From positions 4,602,130 to 4,632,659 of the forward strand of contig BFEA01000029.1 of NCBI GenBank assembly GCA_003427395.1: a stretch of 30,530 bases of DNA, given 5' to 3'. This document shows, one piece after another, positions 1-10,477 of this stretch. The DNA is from Chara braunii. Taxonomy: Eukaryota; Streptophyta; Charophyceae; Charales; Characeae. The first letter of the stretch is position 1. Each line of letters opens with the position of its first letter. The notes below the pieces were generated by a model. The model had not been told where the DNA came from and searched no databases. It worked only from the letters and a program-made list of their open reading frames with translations. A program made the position numbers and the translations under genes.

Positions 1-86
<86 letters not shown>

Positions 87-133
87 AAAAAGAGCGAGGG
101 GGAGAGAGAGGGAGAGGGAGAGGGAGAGGGAGA
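1..133. repeat. (GA)n microsatellite with GA-rich tail
   Basis: Uninterrupted GA dinucleotides run to about position 82. A short A-run and irregular GGGAGA units follow to about 133. This is simple sequence with no coding content. Confidence 0.97.
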
Positions 134-534
134 TATAATGATCTTGCTTTGTGATCATTCAAATTTTCATTTTTCTAACTAAAAATCAGTAACTGTGGGA
201 GACCAGTCTTACTCCATGGGTCCGTAATCAGGATGTCGCCATGAGACCTTTATTGTGGCGAGCTCCCCTATTACCAGTAGAGCCGTTGGTATTTGTGCGT
301 GTTCTTATTCGAATTCCGTGGCAGCAGTTTGCCTACGGATATTAATACTACGACGACTAGTATTACCCTGCTTAGCCACTATTCTGCGTACTGAACTTGC
401 CACAACTTAGCTACTGCATGTTTTGCCACTGTTGCCGAGTCTACTATTCCTGTATACTGCCATCCTAATATATGCTATGTAGCTTATGCCGTACAGGTCT
501 TGCCTATATCTAGGTCGTCTGTTAGCCAGCCCAA
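134..534. other. Intergenic stretch, no gene seen
   Basis: I see no convincing reading frame, RNA gene or repeat here. The stretch lies beyond the last coding-like codons of the decayed minus-strand gene at 535-3088 and may hold its 3' untranslated remains. Confidence 0.5.
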
Positions 535-3088
535 TTACGCTGGTGAAGAGCACAGTTGTAGTGTCATGGTAGTGGTCATGCTTGTTAGGCCCCAGGAACT
601 TGGTGGTGCGATGTAGCCGCTTGACGTCGTAGCAGGAGTGGAGGCGTCTTAAGCCAGGTTGTCGGAGTCGAACTTTTGTAGTTTACTCTTGAAGGCTTCC
701 CATGGGTCCCTGCTGGTTGTTGTACCGTATGAGTCTGCAGCAAGTATCAGAGGTCTGTGAGTGTCAGTCTTCCATGGCTGTAGTCTTGGTTGAGGTTCCC
801 TCTGGTCCGCTTGCTATTAACCTGAACACCGGGGGGTTCCTGAATGATGTCAGCGGAGTAGCTGTCATCAAGTTCGGGGTCAATTAATGAGCATTCAACA
901 TTATATGGCTCGAGTAGGAGACTTATGTCGCTGTGATCCCTGGGTGGTGTGTCAAGGGACGGTGATCCGAGGACGATTGGGTTTCGGCGTCGTGTTCCTT
1001 GTGCGTGGGATGTGGATCGTTGTGGTGTTGTTCGCTGCTGGTACTGGGACAAGAATTGATGGATGGGTGGCAATCAACGCCTGTTTTGCGTTGTGTTTTG
1101 TGGGAGGGCTGGGGTTGGAGCAGCCCCAGAGTGTGGGAGGACTGGTGCAGACATTTGCTGTTGGTGGCTGAGGACAGTGTGGATGAACTGTTGGGTCTGC
1201 ATGAAAATGGGTTGTGACGAGTGGGCAGTGTGTGCATGGAGGTGTACCTGTTGTGCGTTGTTGGTCGGAATGTTGGTCGGTGTTGTGGGATGTTGGGATG
1301 TGGCGGCGTGTGTCTGGGGGTGGAGGCTTGTGGTGTGTTGGTTTGTATGTTGTGGTTCGGCGTTGGTGTCGTGTTGTTGTTGTGCTTCAGATTGTTGCTG
1401 AGGGTTAGCTTGCTATTGCTGTGCTTTCCTTGCAGCAGCGAGTCTGTCCTTGCGTTTCTGCCATCTGCCCTTCTGTGATCTTTTTGGAGGATGGGGGAGG
1501 TGTGCGGTGTTTTTTCTTCCTCTGCGCGTGTTGAGATGAACTGTGGTTGTTTGTGGGTGTGCGTGTGCGCCATTAGACAACGGTTGTTGTGCTTGTGGTG
1601 GTGTCGGTGTTTGCTGGGGCAGTGTTGCGACGGAGTGGCGTTGGGTCGTGGGTGGGGTGTGTGTGGGTATGTTACGTAGATGTTGTTGAGGTGCAGGGTT
1701 TGTGGGTGTGTGGAGTGGTGTAGTGTGCGTTGTGGGTTCGGCGGGTGGCAGGATATGAGTAGCAAGTGGTGAGGAGAGTGCGATTGTGGTTTGTATGTTT
1801 TTGCAGCGAAGGATGATGTCTGATGTTGGGTGGGTTTTGCGTTTGGTCGGTGTTGGTGATGGGGTGCTGGTCTTGTTGACAGGAGGGAGGAGTGTGGCCA
1901 TAATTTTTTTGGCCAGGGGCATGTCCCTGTATGGAGCTCTGTCACAAAGTTGTTCCATGCTGGATTGTGGGCAGGCAACGAGCAGGTGCGTTAGGTTCAT
2001 CATGTGCATGCGCATGTTCAGGAAGGTGACCTTCAATTTAACAGGTTTCTTCCATTCATTTTGCAGTTTGTCCGTTAGCTCGACCATCATCATCATATCC
2101 GAAGGAACATCCACAACATGTGATCAAACCATGTGATCACGCCGCTATGCGATGGGCAACTGCATTTTAGATATGGTCTGCCTGAGTTCCATAGCTTTTT
2201 GAACTCGTAGAGTTCATTTGTGGGTTTTCGTATTGCCTTCTGGTAGAGCAAGGGGTGACATTTCGGGCATTTGGATGAATCTAGTGGTCCAAGGGTTGGA
2301 AAATCGACGTCAATTGCCGTTCTGCAGATGGTTGCTTTCTTGGCATCCTCTCTTCATTCAGCAAGATCCATTTCGGTCAGATTGGTCAGTGCCGCATATG
2401 CCTGGATGGAAATGGGGGCAGTGTGATTGAAGGAATCTAGCAACTAGAGTTTGTTGTCATAGTTGCTGATGATACCTTCAATCCATCTGGCTGTTTGGAC
2501 CGGGATGAAGGGCGCATCGGGTGACATTTTGAAGAGGCTGGATTTGCGTGGTGTGGGTGTAGACACAATTGGCTTGGCAGCCTCCTGCTGTCTCTGGGCA
2601 ATTCTTTTGAGGTACCATTCTCTTTCGACCTGTGTGGGGTTGAGGTGCTCAAGCATTTTGAGCTTGTGCTCGTCTTAGGATTCGTTAGTAGACACCTCAC
2701 CTGGGGTGCTGAGATGCGCTGAGTTGAAGCCGTGTAGGTCAAGGATGACCTTCTCAGATTTAGAGACAATTTTCTTCATTTCTCTATTCTGCAGAGCGGC
2801 CTGCTTGATTATTGATGGCAGGTCCTTGGTGTAGGCTTGGATGATGGGGTCTTCTTCTTCTCTGAGGCTTTTCCATTTGGACACGATGAGTGCCCAATCT
2901 AAGAAGAAAAGATTTTTGATGAGAAAGGGAGCTTCCGAGTTGCCGGCATTATGAACCTTGCACAATACTTATTCTGGGAGGGCGAGCATTGCGATCTACG
3001 CGTGGATGCTGGGCGGGGCGAGGTGGATGAAGGTCTTGGCCTTCTCAGCAAGCTCGTGATGCCATCCATTAGCTAGTACGGACTCATC
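535..3088 (-). pseudogene. Decayed gene: GRF-like zinc finger plus Gln/Pro/Thr/His-rich tail
   Basis: Read on the minus strand, coding-like sequence runs from about 3088 to 535. In-frame stops lie at 2996-2998, 2969-2971, 2675-2677, 2444-2446, 2354-2356, 1413-1415, 1074-1076, 747-749 and 649-651, with frame changes near 2115-2140 and 700-745. A helical, charged N-terminal part (2965-2444) precedes a cysteine cluster at about 2275-2125 (CPKC, then GRPYLKC, then WFD), which resembles a GRF-type zinc finger. Next come a region rich in Gln, Pro, Thr and His (about 1900-1080) and a basic stretch (about 1490-1415). The start near 3088 is a possible splice acceptor (pyrimidines then CTGCAG), so an upstream exon may exist. 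The function is unknown. It could be a transposon-encoded protein, such as an ORF1-type nucleic-acid-binding protein, or a dead host gene. The coding reading is fairly sure; the identity is not. Confidence 0.55.
2125..2275 (-). other. GRF-like zinc-finger motif inside the decayed gene
   Basis: The minus-strand translation shows a C-x2-C pair about 28 residues before GRPYLKCSC, followed about 8 residues later by TWFD. GRF fingers have an N-terminal Cys pair, a GR-x-F/Y-x2-C core and an F-x-W-x-D end, so order and spacing fit loosely. GRF fingers bind single-stranded nucleic acid in other proteins. This is a by-eye match only. Confidence 0.45.
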
Positions 3089-3617
3089 CTGCAGCAGACA
3101 CGTCGAAAAAAGAAACGGGGGTTTGGTATGTTAGGCGTTTATCCTTTGAAAAACGTGTTAGACTGTGTGGTGGGGTTGCACTTTCTTTTTTTGCCTGTGT
3201 CGGTATAGCAAATAGGGTCTTGGTATTATGAAAAAAAGGTTTTTGTTCGGTTTTACTGCAGATAGTATTGCAGTGGTTTTGTGATTTTTGGTTGCATTTT
3301 TATTTTTATTTTTATTTTTGTTTTTGTTGCCTGCCGTTGTGGAGGTTTATGAGGGATTAGTTATCATTGTTTTTTGTAGTATATATGCTGTATATTTATG
3401 CAGAACTGTGTGTAGGTTGATTTGAGTGTGATTTCAAGTTAAATTTGTATATGTGTGGAATTGTGTGTGTGTGTGGGTACTTATGTAAGATTCTTATTAT
3501 TTTATAATTTTATAATTTTTTATATCATCTATGTGAATGGGTACATACACGATAAGAAATTGTAGATGTCAGGGTGTATGTGGTTTATTTTTATGTATTT
3601 ATTTGTTTGGCATATGT
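3089..3617. other. AT-rich spacer without a gene
   Basis: T-rich sequence with short homopolymers and (ATTTTT)-like runs around 3296-3325. No coding frame looks real. It may include an intron or upstream part of the decayed gene ending at 3088. Confidence 0.5.
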
Positions 3618-3732
3618 ATACATATGTATATATATATATATACACATATATATGTAGTTATACATATGTATATACGTATGTGTGCGTATATAGGTATATA
3701 CATTGTGTGTATATATATATTTATTTTTTTGT

Positions 3733-3766
<34 letters not shown>

Positions 3767-3819
3767 CATCACAAACAGAACTGCCCGGTAATATATATGT
3801 ATGTATGTATATATATATA
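3618..3819. repeat. TA/TG/CA microsatellite block
   Basis: There are alternating TA tracts (about 3625-3660, 3706-3722, 3752-3767 and 3790-3819) and a (CA)n tract at about 3733-3751. The last TA tract directly abuts the inferred Helitron 3' terminus, consistent with the preference of Helitrons for inserting between A and T. Apparent short Tyr/Ile/His-rich reading frames here are artefacts of the repeats. Confidence 0.9.
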
Positions 3820-3845
3820 CTAGCTAAGCGCCCGCGGTGCGGGCG
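3820..3845 (-). other. Helitron 3' terminus: hairpin plus CTAG end
   Basis: On the plus strand, 3829-3835 and 3839-3845 form a perfect 7-bp GC stem with a GGT loop. Reading the minus strand, the hairpin is followed 5 bases later by CTAG (3823-3820), then T (3819) and a TA microsatellite. Helitrons end in CTRR with a GC-rich hairpin about 5-12 bases upstream and insert between A and T without target duplication, so every expected feature is present. Confidence 0.75.
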
Positions 3846-3865
3846 GTGCGGGCAATGCTCGCAAA

Positions 3866-4075
3866 AAAATAAAAATAAAAATAAAAAAAATCACGCCCAA
3901 ATCAGTTGCTAAATTTCAGCATTGTTAACAAATTCAACAAACGGAACACACATTGATAGACAAAAAAAAGGAGAAAGAAAGATAGAGAGAGAGAGAGGGA
4001 GAGAGGAGGAAGAGAGATAGAGAGACACAGATAGAGAGAGACAGAGGAGAAAGAAAAGAAGAATGCAAAGAACAA
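3866..4075. repeat. A-rich and GA-rich low-complexity DNA
   Basis: An (AAAAAT)-like run at about 3866-3890 and GAGA/AGAGAGA-rich sequence at about 3965-4075 lie in the non-coding 3' tail of the Helitron. Confidence 0.8.
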
Positions 4076-4190
4076 AGAAAGAAAAACATCATTCAAGTCA
4101 AGAAGATCGTGCAAAATGATGAAGGCACAATAAGCACGAAGTACAATCCATCTTCATTTTATTAAAAGAAAAGAACATAATATTTATTTG

Positions 4191-4211
4191 CTCTCTCTCT
4201 CTCTCTCTCTN

Positions 4212-4289
<78 letters not shown>

Positions 4290-4340
4290 TCTCTCTCGAT
4301 ATATCTATCTATCTATCTATCTATCTATGTATTATTATTT

Positions 4341-4404
<64 letters not shown>

Positions 4405-4406
4405 AA
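4191..4406. repeat. (CT)n, (CTAT)n, (CT)n compound microsatellite
   Basis: A long CT tract at about 4191-4297 (one N at 4211) is followed by CTAT tetranucleotides at about 4300-4327 and a second CT tract at about 4342-4404. The block lies inside the Helitron, downstream of its last coding sequence. Ser/Leu or Arg/Glu repeats read from it are artefacts. Confidence 0.95.
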
Positions 4407-4422
4407 TCTTATGTAACAGCAA

Positions 4423-5992
4423 TCAACTCCCATCAGTGGAATGAAACTCTCGCAACATGTCACGAATAAAACTCTGTTGCAGCACTTTCCGACGATAATC
4501 ATCAAAAGTTTGAAATCGACTTTGTCGCTGCTGATGGTAGTCAAGATAGATGGCAGCATCAACAGACCTCCACGTGTTCATATCCGTATGCAACTCCCCA
4601 GCCGCTTGCGCGATATCTTGCAACCTGTGAGAGCTATCAAGATAGGAGAGATGCGCATGCACTTTTTTGGGACCAATGGATGCAAGAGACTCATAGACGG
4701 CAATATTAAAAGTAGAAGCAGTGACTTCTGGCAAACCTCCTGTACGGACATGCAGTTGTGCAGCTTGTGAGATAGGAGCGGGGACAACGCAAGGAGCAGG
4801 AGATGGAGTAAACATAGAGGCAGACGAAGTAGAAACAATTGTAGAAGCAGTGACAATGGGCATTCCCACATTGGATGGCGAAGCATAATCTGCAAGACAT
4901 TGACAATTGGCAGGAGACGATGTCGGTAATGACAGTGGACGGACAGTGGCCGAAGGAAGAGCGGAAGAAGCAACACCGACAGGAATTCTTTTCATGAGAC
5001 TTTGTCATTCGAGAGCGCAATGTACTCATCGTGCAGAAGAGATTGTAACATCCAGTTGGACTCCACATCCGAAATATTCAACGGTTTCGAGGGTAAAGAG
5101 GATCCTCGTTCCGAGCGCATATCAGTGAGTTTAATTCTCTGCCAATCAAGGAACTTTTCCCATATCTGTTCATCCTTTACGACCGTCGCAGTCTTCGCAA
5201 ACATTTCGAAAAAAATCTCATTCAAGACCTTTCGCAAACCAACCTTCTTTGCATCATCAAACCAGTGAGAGAGGTAAGCGCGCGGATGAGGAACACGTGC
5301 AATTGGCGGTGTGGGATTGCTATCATTGGGCACGTCAACAATTGTCACACAATTTCGTGTTTGGGACGGGGCACGAGCAATTCCTTCACCTTCACCACGT
5401 TGGGACTTCAAACACGGATCACGATCATCGCCGAAAAGCACATCCATTGGGATCGTGCGAAGTGCTCTCAGAACCTGAGTCGCAGTTTCACAACTAACAA
5501 CTTTGTTAGTCACCCGATGATCACGAAGGGTGGGCTCAACGCCGTCGGGCGAAGCCAAAATATTTTTTTTCACACGTCGACTGGGCTTTTTCTTGAATGT
5601 AGATTTGACACGGTCACCGGAACCATCAGTGGAGGTCTCTTCTTTATCGTCACTTAACACACATTTATCAGCGTTACCCGACCGATCGTCCTTACAACTA
5701 TCCCCTTCGCACGAGAGTCATGACACCCCTCTTCCAGAAACATATTTTCAGCATCCTCGAGCGTGTTCCCTTGAGGAGACACATGCTCATCTTCAAGTCC
5801 AGGACCAACACCCCCGGCACGTGGTCCAGTTTGAAGGTTGACAGACATTTCATCGTTTCGGCTTATTTTAGAGGGTTTCAAACACTTCACCCGACTATTG
5901 GATGTAACATTGTCATTAGCATCAGTAGCAGTGTTGGTGCCTGTCACTTTCATCCTTTTGCTATTAGCACGAGTGTCATACTTGTGGTGCAA
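4423..5992 (-). pseudogene. Helitron-linked accessory coding region of unknown function
   Basis: Three consecutive minus-strand frames look like one product broken by frame changes: 5992-5654 (about 112 codons), 5660-4992 (222) and 4995-4423 (190). They overlap by 7 and 4 bases, the second as ATGA. The N-terminal part is basic and polar (starts near KYDTRANSK), the middle holds a conserved-looking helical block (WFDDAKKVGLRKVLNEIFFE), and the end is hydrophilic and helical with a Ser/Thr/Pro/Ala-rich stretch before it. A run of T on the minus strand (6023-6011) followed by TTCTCAG just before 5992 looks like a splice acceptor, so this may be a downstream exon of the helicase transcript or a separate gene. 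I do not recognise the family. It does not look like the RPA or OTU proteins known from some Helitrons. Confidence 0.5.
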
Positions 5993-6091
5993 CTGAGAAC
6001 CGCATGCACAAAAAAAAAAAAAAAGGAAAGAAGTATTCGGAGCGATTAGAATCCACGGTCGAAAGAGATACAGACGACAAAAGAGAAAAAG

Positions 6092-7221
6092 TCATTCCAA
6101 AAGTTCGTGATAATTCTTTGTGATGAAATTCTTGTCAGGCAACGCAACACTAATGTTGTTGGGATGACCAACACGCGACAAAGCAACATACAATTGGCCA
6201 TGCGCAAAAACAGGTTTGCGTAATCAAACCCGGCACGAGAGACAGTTTGTCCTTACGACTTGTTTATGGTCGCAGCGAACGCAACAGGAATCGGGAACTG
6301 CCTCCTATTTCATTTAAACCCCGTGGTTTGCCCATCACTTGTCAAATCGATTTTGGGGATCAGTGTCGTTTTACCGGTGCGCATTACGGTTACTTCCAAC
6401 AAATCATCATCAACAATCTTTTTAAGAATCAACCTTGTGCCATTACAAAGTCCTTGTTTGGGCGACAAATTGTGCAACAACATCACAGACGCACCAATTT
6501 TCAAGCGCAATTTGTGAGGCGGAAGACCAGACTCATCGAGAGAATTTAAGAACTCGCGCTCGATGCCAAGTCCGTCAGAACCAGGGTAATCAATACTATA
6601 ACTTTCACGCACCTCGCCAGGGAAATCGTTGAGAACCATGTCGTTAACACACCCCGCATCGTCATTAGTAGCGCAAAGAATCAATCGAGCGTAAAAATAG
6701 TCAGCATCCCCAACATGTTCACAGACATCCTCAAACGTCCAGGAAATTAAATCACGAATAGGTTTATCAGTGCAAATCTCATGCGGCAGTTTGACCGTGG
6801 CAGGTTCGTTAGAAAGAAAACGAAGATGATCACCATTCCCAATACGCATCAAAAACACGCCATACATTCGCGCCATTGCATCATCCCCTAAGCTTAAGAT
6901 CCGCATATTCTCAGTCAAGCAATGAACCTCAAAAAGTTTCCACAAAGGAGACATTTTGATAGAGGCATCAATTTGTTGTGCTCGAGACCCATGTTTCACA
7001 ACCGGCAAAACTTGTCGAAAATCCCCAGAAAGAACCAAAACCTTTTCTCCAAACGGGAGGTTACTGTTACAGACATCTCGAAGCGTAATGTCAAGAGCTT
7101 CCAAGTGGAACTTGTTGCTCATTGGAGCTTTATCCCAAACGATCAAATCCGCACGGCGGATAAGTTCGGCAAGTTCACTCTGTTTTGGAATATTCAAGGA
7201 AAGCGTGTTATCAAGTTTCAA
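6092..7221 (-). pseudogene. Helitron helicase, C-terminal Pif1-like part (broken)
   Basis: This continues the frame of the Rep-helicase ORF after a TGA at 7234-7236. It contains Pif1/RecD-type motifs in order: Walker B region at about 7140-7121 (VWDKAPM, where DE is normal), LSGDFRQVLPVV, LTENMR, the NGTR-containing LCNGTRLIL block, and RRQFPI followed by AFAATINKS and GQT. In-frame stops lie at 6310-6312 (TGA) and 6253-6255 (TAA, exactly where the family has Gln in its KSQGQT motif). A frame change near 6220 then restores GQLYVALSRV and a natural end at 6092. In Helitrons this helicase unwinds DNA during rolling-circle transposition. Loss of the Walker B Glu plus the stops makes it inactive. 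The order of motifs makes the assignment firm. Confidence 0.9.
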
Positions 7222-7233
7222 AGGTGCTCGAAA

Positions 7234-9216
7234 TCACGAGTGAAATGTTCGACCACCGGTCAAAAGAGTCGCCGCTATCCCACTGGACGCCACAGCAAGT
7301 CCAATACCATTACGCGACCTGATCCCCGCCAAAATTGTTTCTATGCAAAAAGTCTTTCCTGTTCCCGCCAGCGCATCTACAAAAGCGTAAAGCGATTGTT
7401 TCTCTTCCACAGCCCGAATAACTCTTTGCACCAGCGCTCGTTGGCGGGGCAGAAGACGGCGAAAATTAGACTCAAATTTAGTTCGCATTTCAATTGGATC
7501 ATATGACAATTCGTCATTTATAATCGAGGACACAGTCTTGTTCTCGTAATGCCTGTTTATGTTGTCGGTAATCGTTTCTCCATCAGGGGTCGGATAATAA
7601 AGACCGAACATGCAGATGTTTTTGCCAGACTCATGCAAGATACGGTCCAGATCAAAGAGCACTAAACATTGCAAAACAATCGGATGCAGAATCTGAGAGT
7701 CCGCACGATACTGAAAATCATCACACATTTTTTCCCAATGTCGTTGAAAAAATTGAACAGGATCATTGACCGGCCCAAATAGCAGAAGCATAGCGAATAC
7801 TTTACGAACCTCTGTAGGCATATACTTGAGTGCGGCCGTATCTATACATTGATTGTATACGTCATCAGTTTGCAAAAGTCGTAATTGAAGACACACCGAT
7901 CGGAACGAATCGTATTTGACTCCATGGACGGTACGAATTTCCACAAAAGAGCGTGCTCCATGAGAGTGTTCATGGTTTAGCAATACACGGAGATAGAAGT
8001 GTTCCCCTTCCATGACCCTGACATGATGCAATTGAGAAATCTTTTCGAAAGGAGCACCATGAAGATCACGTTTTCTTTTGTTCCACACCTTATATCGGTT
8101 ATCCCACACATGAGTTTTAATAATTTCAGGATACAAAGGACGCTCGTGTTTAAGGATATGTTCGTTTAAGGAGTTGTGATGCATCCATGCCGTCAATTTT
8201 GTCCTCGGCAGTCCGCGGGAAATGACATCTTCTTCTGTGTCTGGTTCAAAGATCACTTTTTGGATGTTTTCGATATGCACGGACAATCTTTCGACCGCAA
8301 GCCACTGTTCCGCAAGGTCGAACTCAAACAGACGCCAGCATGCCTCGCATGCACGAACAACACGCATATCTTGATAGGATTTCACTTCATGGATAGGTGT
8401 ATTATTATCTTGTTCGCAAACCATGGCATAATCACCCCCTTTATACACGTACTTATACACATACTTACACGTCTTAATGTTAGCACAACATTCGACATTG
8501 ATGTGGCAGTTAAACCTCATCAGCAAGTACGGGTTATATGAGACCACTCGACGGTTATCATAAACAACACGATTTTGAACGACCGTAAAACCACCGTCAC
8601 TTGGTTTTCTTCTCTTATACGAAGGGTAAGTTTGTTCATCCTTGAACGTTGTCGTGGATATGAATTCTTTCGAAAACTCTTTCGTGCACTTTCCGTTCTC
8701 GGTACATGAAGCATCGCGTTTCTCCTCACCACAAATGCCATGCAACATGAATTTAACAACCCTTTCTCTCAATTCCCCTTCAGGCGGAATCTCCGCACAC
8801 ACCACATTGTCAACAGTATCTGCATCACAGATTTTATCATCCGGATGCATGATAACCAATATGTGTGCAGGCGGCAAACCCCTTTTTTGGAACTCCACCA
8901 CATACAACATTCCATCCACCCTCCCAAAGATCCGTTTTTTCTTAATCTCGTCAATAAGCTGGGTGAGATAACCTTTGAACACTCGGGCAAGAAGATCCGG
9001 CCTATCCGTTGCACATTGACCCGGTAACAGCGCTTGTTGGATCTCCGGCCAGTTTGTGTTACACGTCATAGTGATAAAAAGATCGGGTTTTCCAAACCGC
9101 CTAACGATTGTCATGCTGTCATGATATCTTTCGGTCATATACCGGGGTCCCCCAGTGAAGGTGGAGGGTATAAGTATTTTTGTCCCAACACCATCACTGT
9201 GCTGATTTTGTTGCAC
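7234..9216 (-). pseudogene. Helitron Rep domain and start of helicase (660 codons open)
   Basis: This is the longest open frame in the window. The N-terminal half is the Helitron-like Rep endonuclease: GGPRYMTERYHD, then FGKPDLFITMTCN, the HUH-type metal motif region (GLPPAH, 8880-8863) and the tandem-tyrosine motif KYVYKYVYKGGD that would attack DNA at the origin. The C-terminal part begins the Pif1 helicase with Walker A AGTGKT (about 7355). The first His of the HUH motif is Pro here (codon at 8869-8871), which should abolish metal binding. Upstream, the same frame continues across a TAA (9241-9243) into the N-terminal segment; downstream it meets TGA at 7234-7236 within the conserved T-x-H-S-R-F motif, where CGA is expected. 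Family assignment is very secure. Confidence 0.93.
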
Positions 9217-9240
9217 AACGTCTTGCAGGTCCTGATAATA

Positions 9241-10334
9241 TTATGACCGCAAATCTTGCTGATGGAATCTCGCATATTTCAAGCGAAGGGATTCAACCTT
9301 AGTGTAAGCCATGCAACAAAACTCATGGAAAAGACGCGCCTCATAAAGGAGGCAAGGTCTTTCACCATCACGTTCGTGTAGGTGAAACGAATAGTACTCC
9401 TTCGCACTGAGTCCTGGTGGCCATCCAACTTCTGAGGCACGGCGAACAGACCAACTATCAATTCTTTCCGGTAAAAGTAAAACAAACCTCAAACAGTCGT
9501 GCGCTCGGGAACATTCCGGAACGACAACCGTTGGCCCCTCACCCGGAAGAGGAGCACGTAAACGAATCTCAAGCTCACGAGGAAGAAGGTCATCCGCCAT
9601 GAGAACGCCAACCTCTTGTAGCCCCATCGGACGGTTGTAACGCCTCACATGTTCCTCCGCGGGCATGACATCCGGATTTATGACCAACTTCCTTCCATTC
9701 AACACTTCCTGCGTGCGGAAGGTCGGCAATGGTCATGAAGTCCCTCACGTAGTTGTTACATTGTTGTAGCAACTCGTGAAACCTTCTTAATAGTCGTCTC
9801 ATTCGGTGAAGTTCGGCATCAGACGTGTGTGCAAGCAAATTAAGAAAATTTACTCTTTGATCAATCGCATCATCCAAACGTTGAGGATTGTGCAAGTAAA
9901 GTTGTGCAAACCGAGGACGTTCTCCTTCCCCCACAGCCAATGCACCGACACAATGATAGATCGGACCCTGAGCCCAAGTTGACCCTGGAGTCCCTGAACA
10001 TCATCGCTCGGTTGCTTCAACCGTGTGGATGCCAGAGATAAACTATTATTGATTATCCTCGCATTGTTTCGAATGAATCGGTCGTCGGGAGTCTGAGACG
10101 TCCAAACAGAAAGAATCTCATGCTCCGGGGACCCTTCTCAAGGCCATTCTCACAGAGGACAACGTCTCGTACCTTTTCTGCAACATATTTTTGTCCATTT
10201 TTTTTCATGATTCCACAACTTTGCACAACAATACCTGCACGGTTCTCGACCACCAATCCCGAATGCTTGAACCGTGCTAGCATTCGTAACAATAGCCACG
10301 GTGTTCTCAACCGCTGCATACGGTGTTGCCACAG
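9241..10334 (-). pseudogene. Helitron Rep protein, N-terminal segment (frameshifted, truncated by LTR)
   Basis: The minus-strand segment 9729-9241 is in the same frame as the main Rep ORF, separated by one TAA. It carries the family's LHERDGERPCLLYEARLFHEF and YTKVESLRLKYARF blocks. A frame change near 9720 joins it to 9940-9720 (RFAQLYLHN and the leucine-rich segment that follows). Further upstream, 10240-10060 carries a Cys-rich piece (CRYCCAKLW, then KICCRKG) typical of the Helitron N-terminal zinc-binding region, again with frame changes. At 10335 it is cut by the LTR, so the first part of the protein is missing. The segment normally aids DNA binding before the Rep domain. Confidence 0.8.
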
Positions 10335-10477
10335 TGTCGCACCCCCACTGCTTCAAGGGTCCGGTGAGATGTCCTTCCCCGGGACCGAGCTCAGTGGGTT
10401 GGAGGACTGACGGGCTGTCACGCAGAAATTTTGCTAGGTGTAAAAATAGAGGTGTGTTCAGAGGCAGTCATGCTTTA

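Larger units (their letters stand above)
3820..10334 (-). mobile_element. Helitron (rolling-circle transposon), 5' part cut by an LTR insertion
   Basis: The element reads on the minus strand. Coding for a Rep-Pif1-type helicase occupies about 10334-6092, an unfamiliar second coding region lies at 5992-4423, and a simple-sequence-rich tail leads to a Helitron-style 3' terminus at 3820. The expected 5' TC end is not in the window. At 10335 the N-terminal Rep coding is interrupted by the terminal TG of an LTR, so the missing 5' end should lie beyond 30530. Stops and frameshifts in the helicase gene indicate that the copy is not autonomous. The Helitron assignment is secure from the protein; the exact 3' terminus is inferred from motif and position. 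Confidence 0.85.

Noticed and set aside
923-1978. 351-codon minus-strand frame rich in His, Pro, Thr and Asn
   Set aside because: It overlaps the better-supported frame of the decayed gene (2114-1413, then on to 747), and its composition follows from the GT-rich plus strand. It is an out-of-frame shadow.
3537-3912. Plus-strand frames rich in Tyr, Ile and His
   Set aside because: They are translations of TA and CA microsatellites.
4188-4562. Ser/Leu and Arg/Glu repeat proteins on both strands
   Set aside because: They come from the CT microsatellite.
6247-6632. Plus-strand frames opposite the helicase gene
   Set aside because: Antisense shadows of the Helitron helicase.
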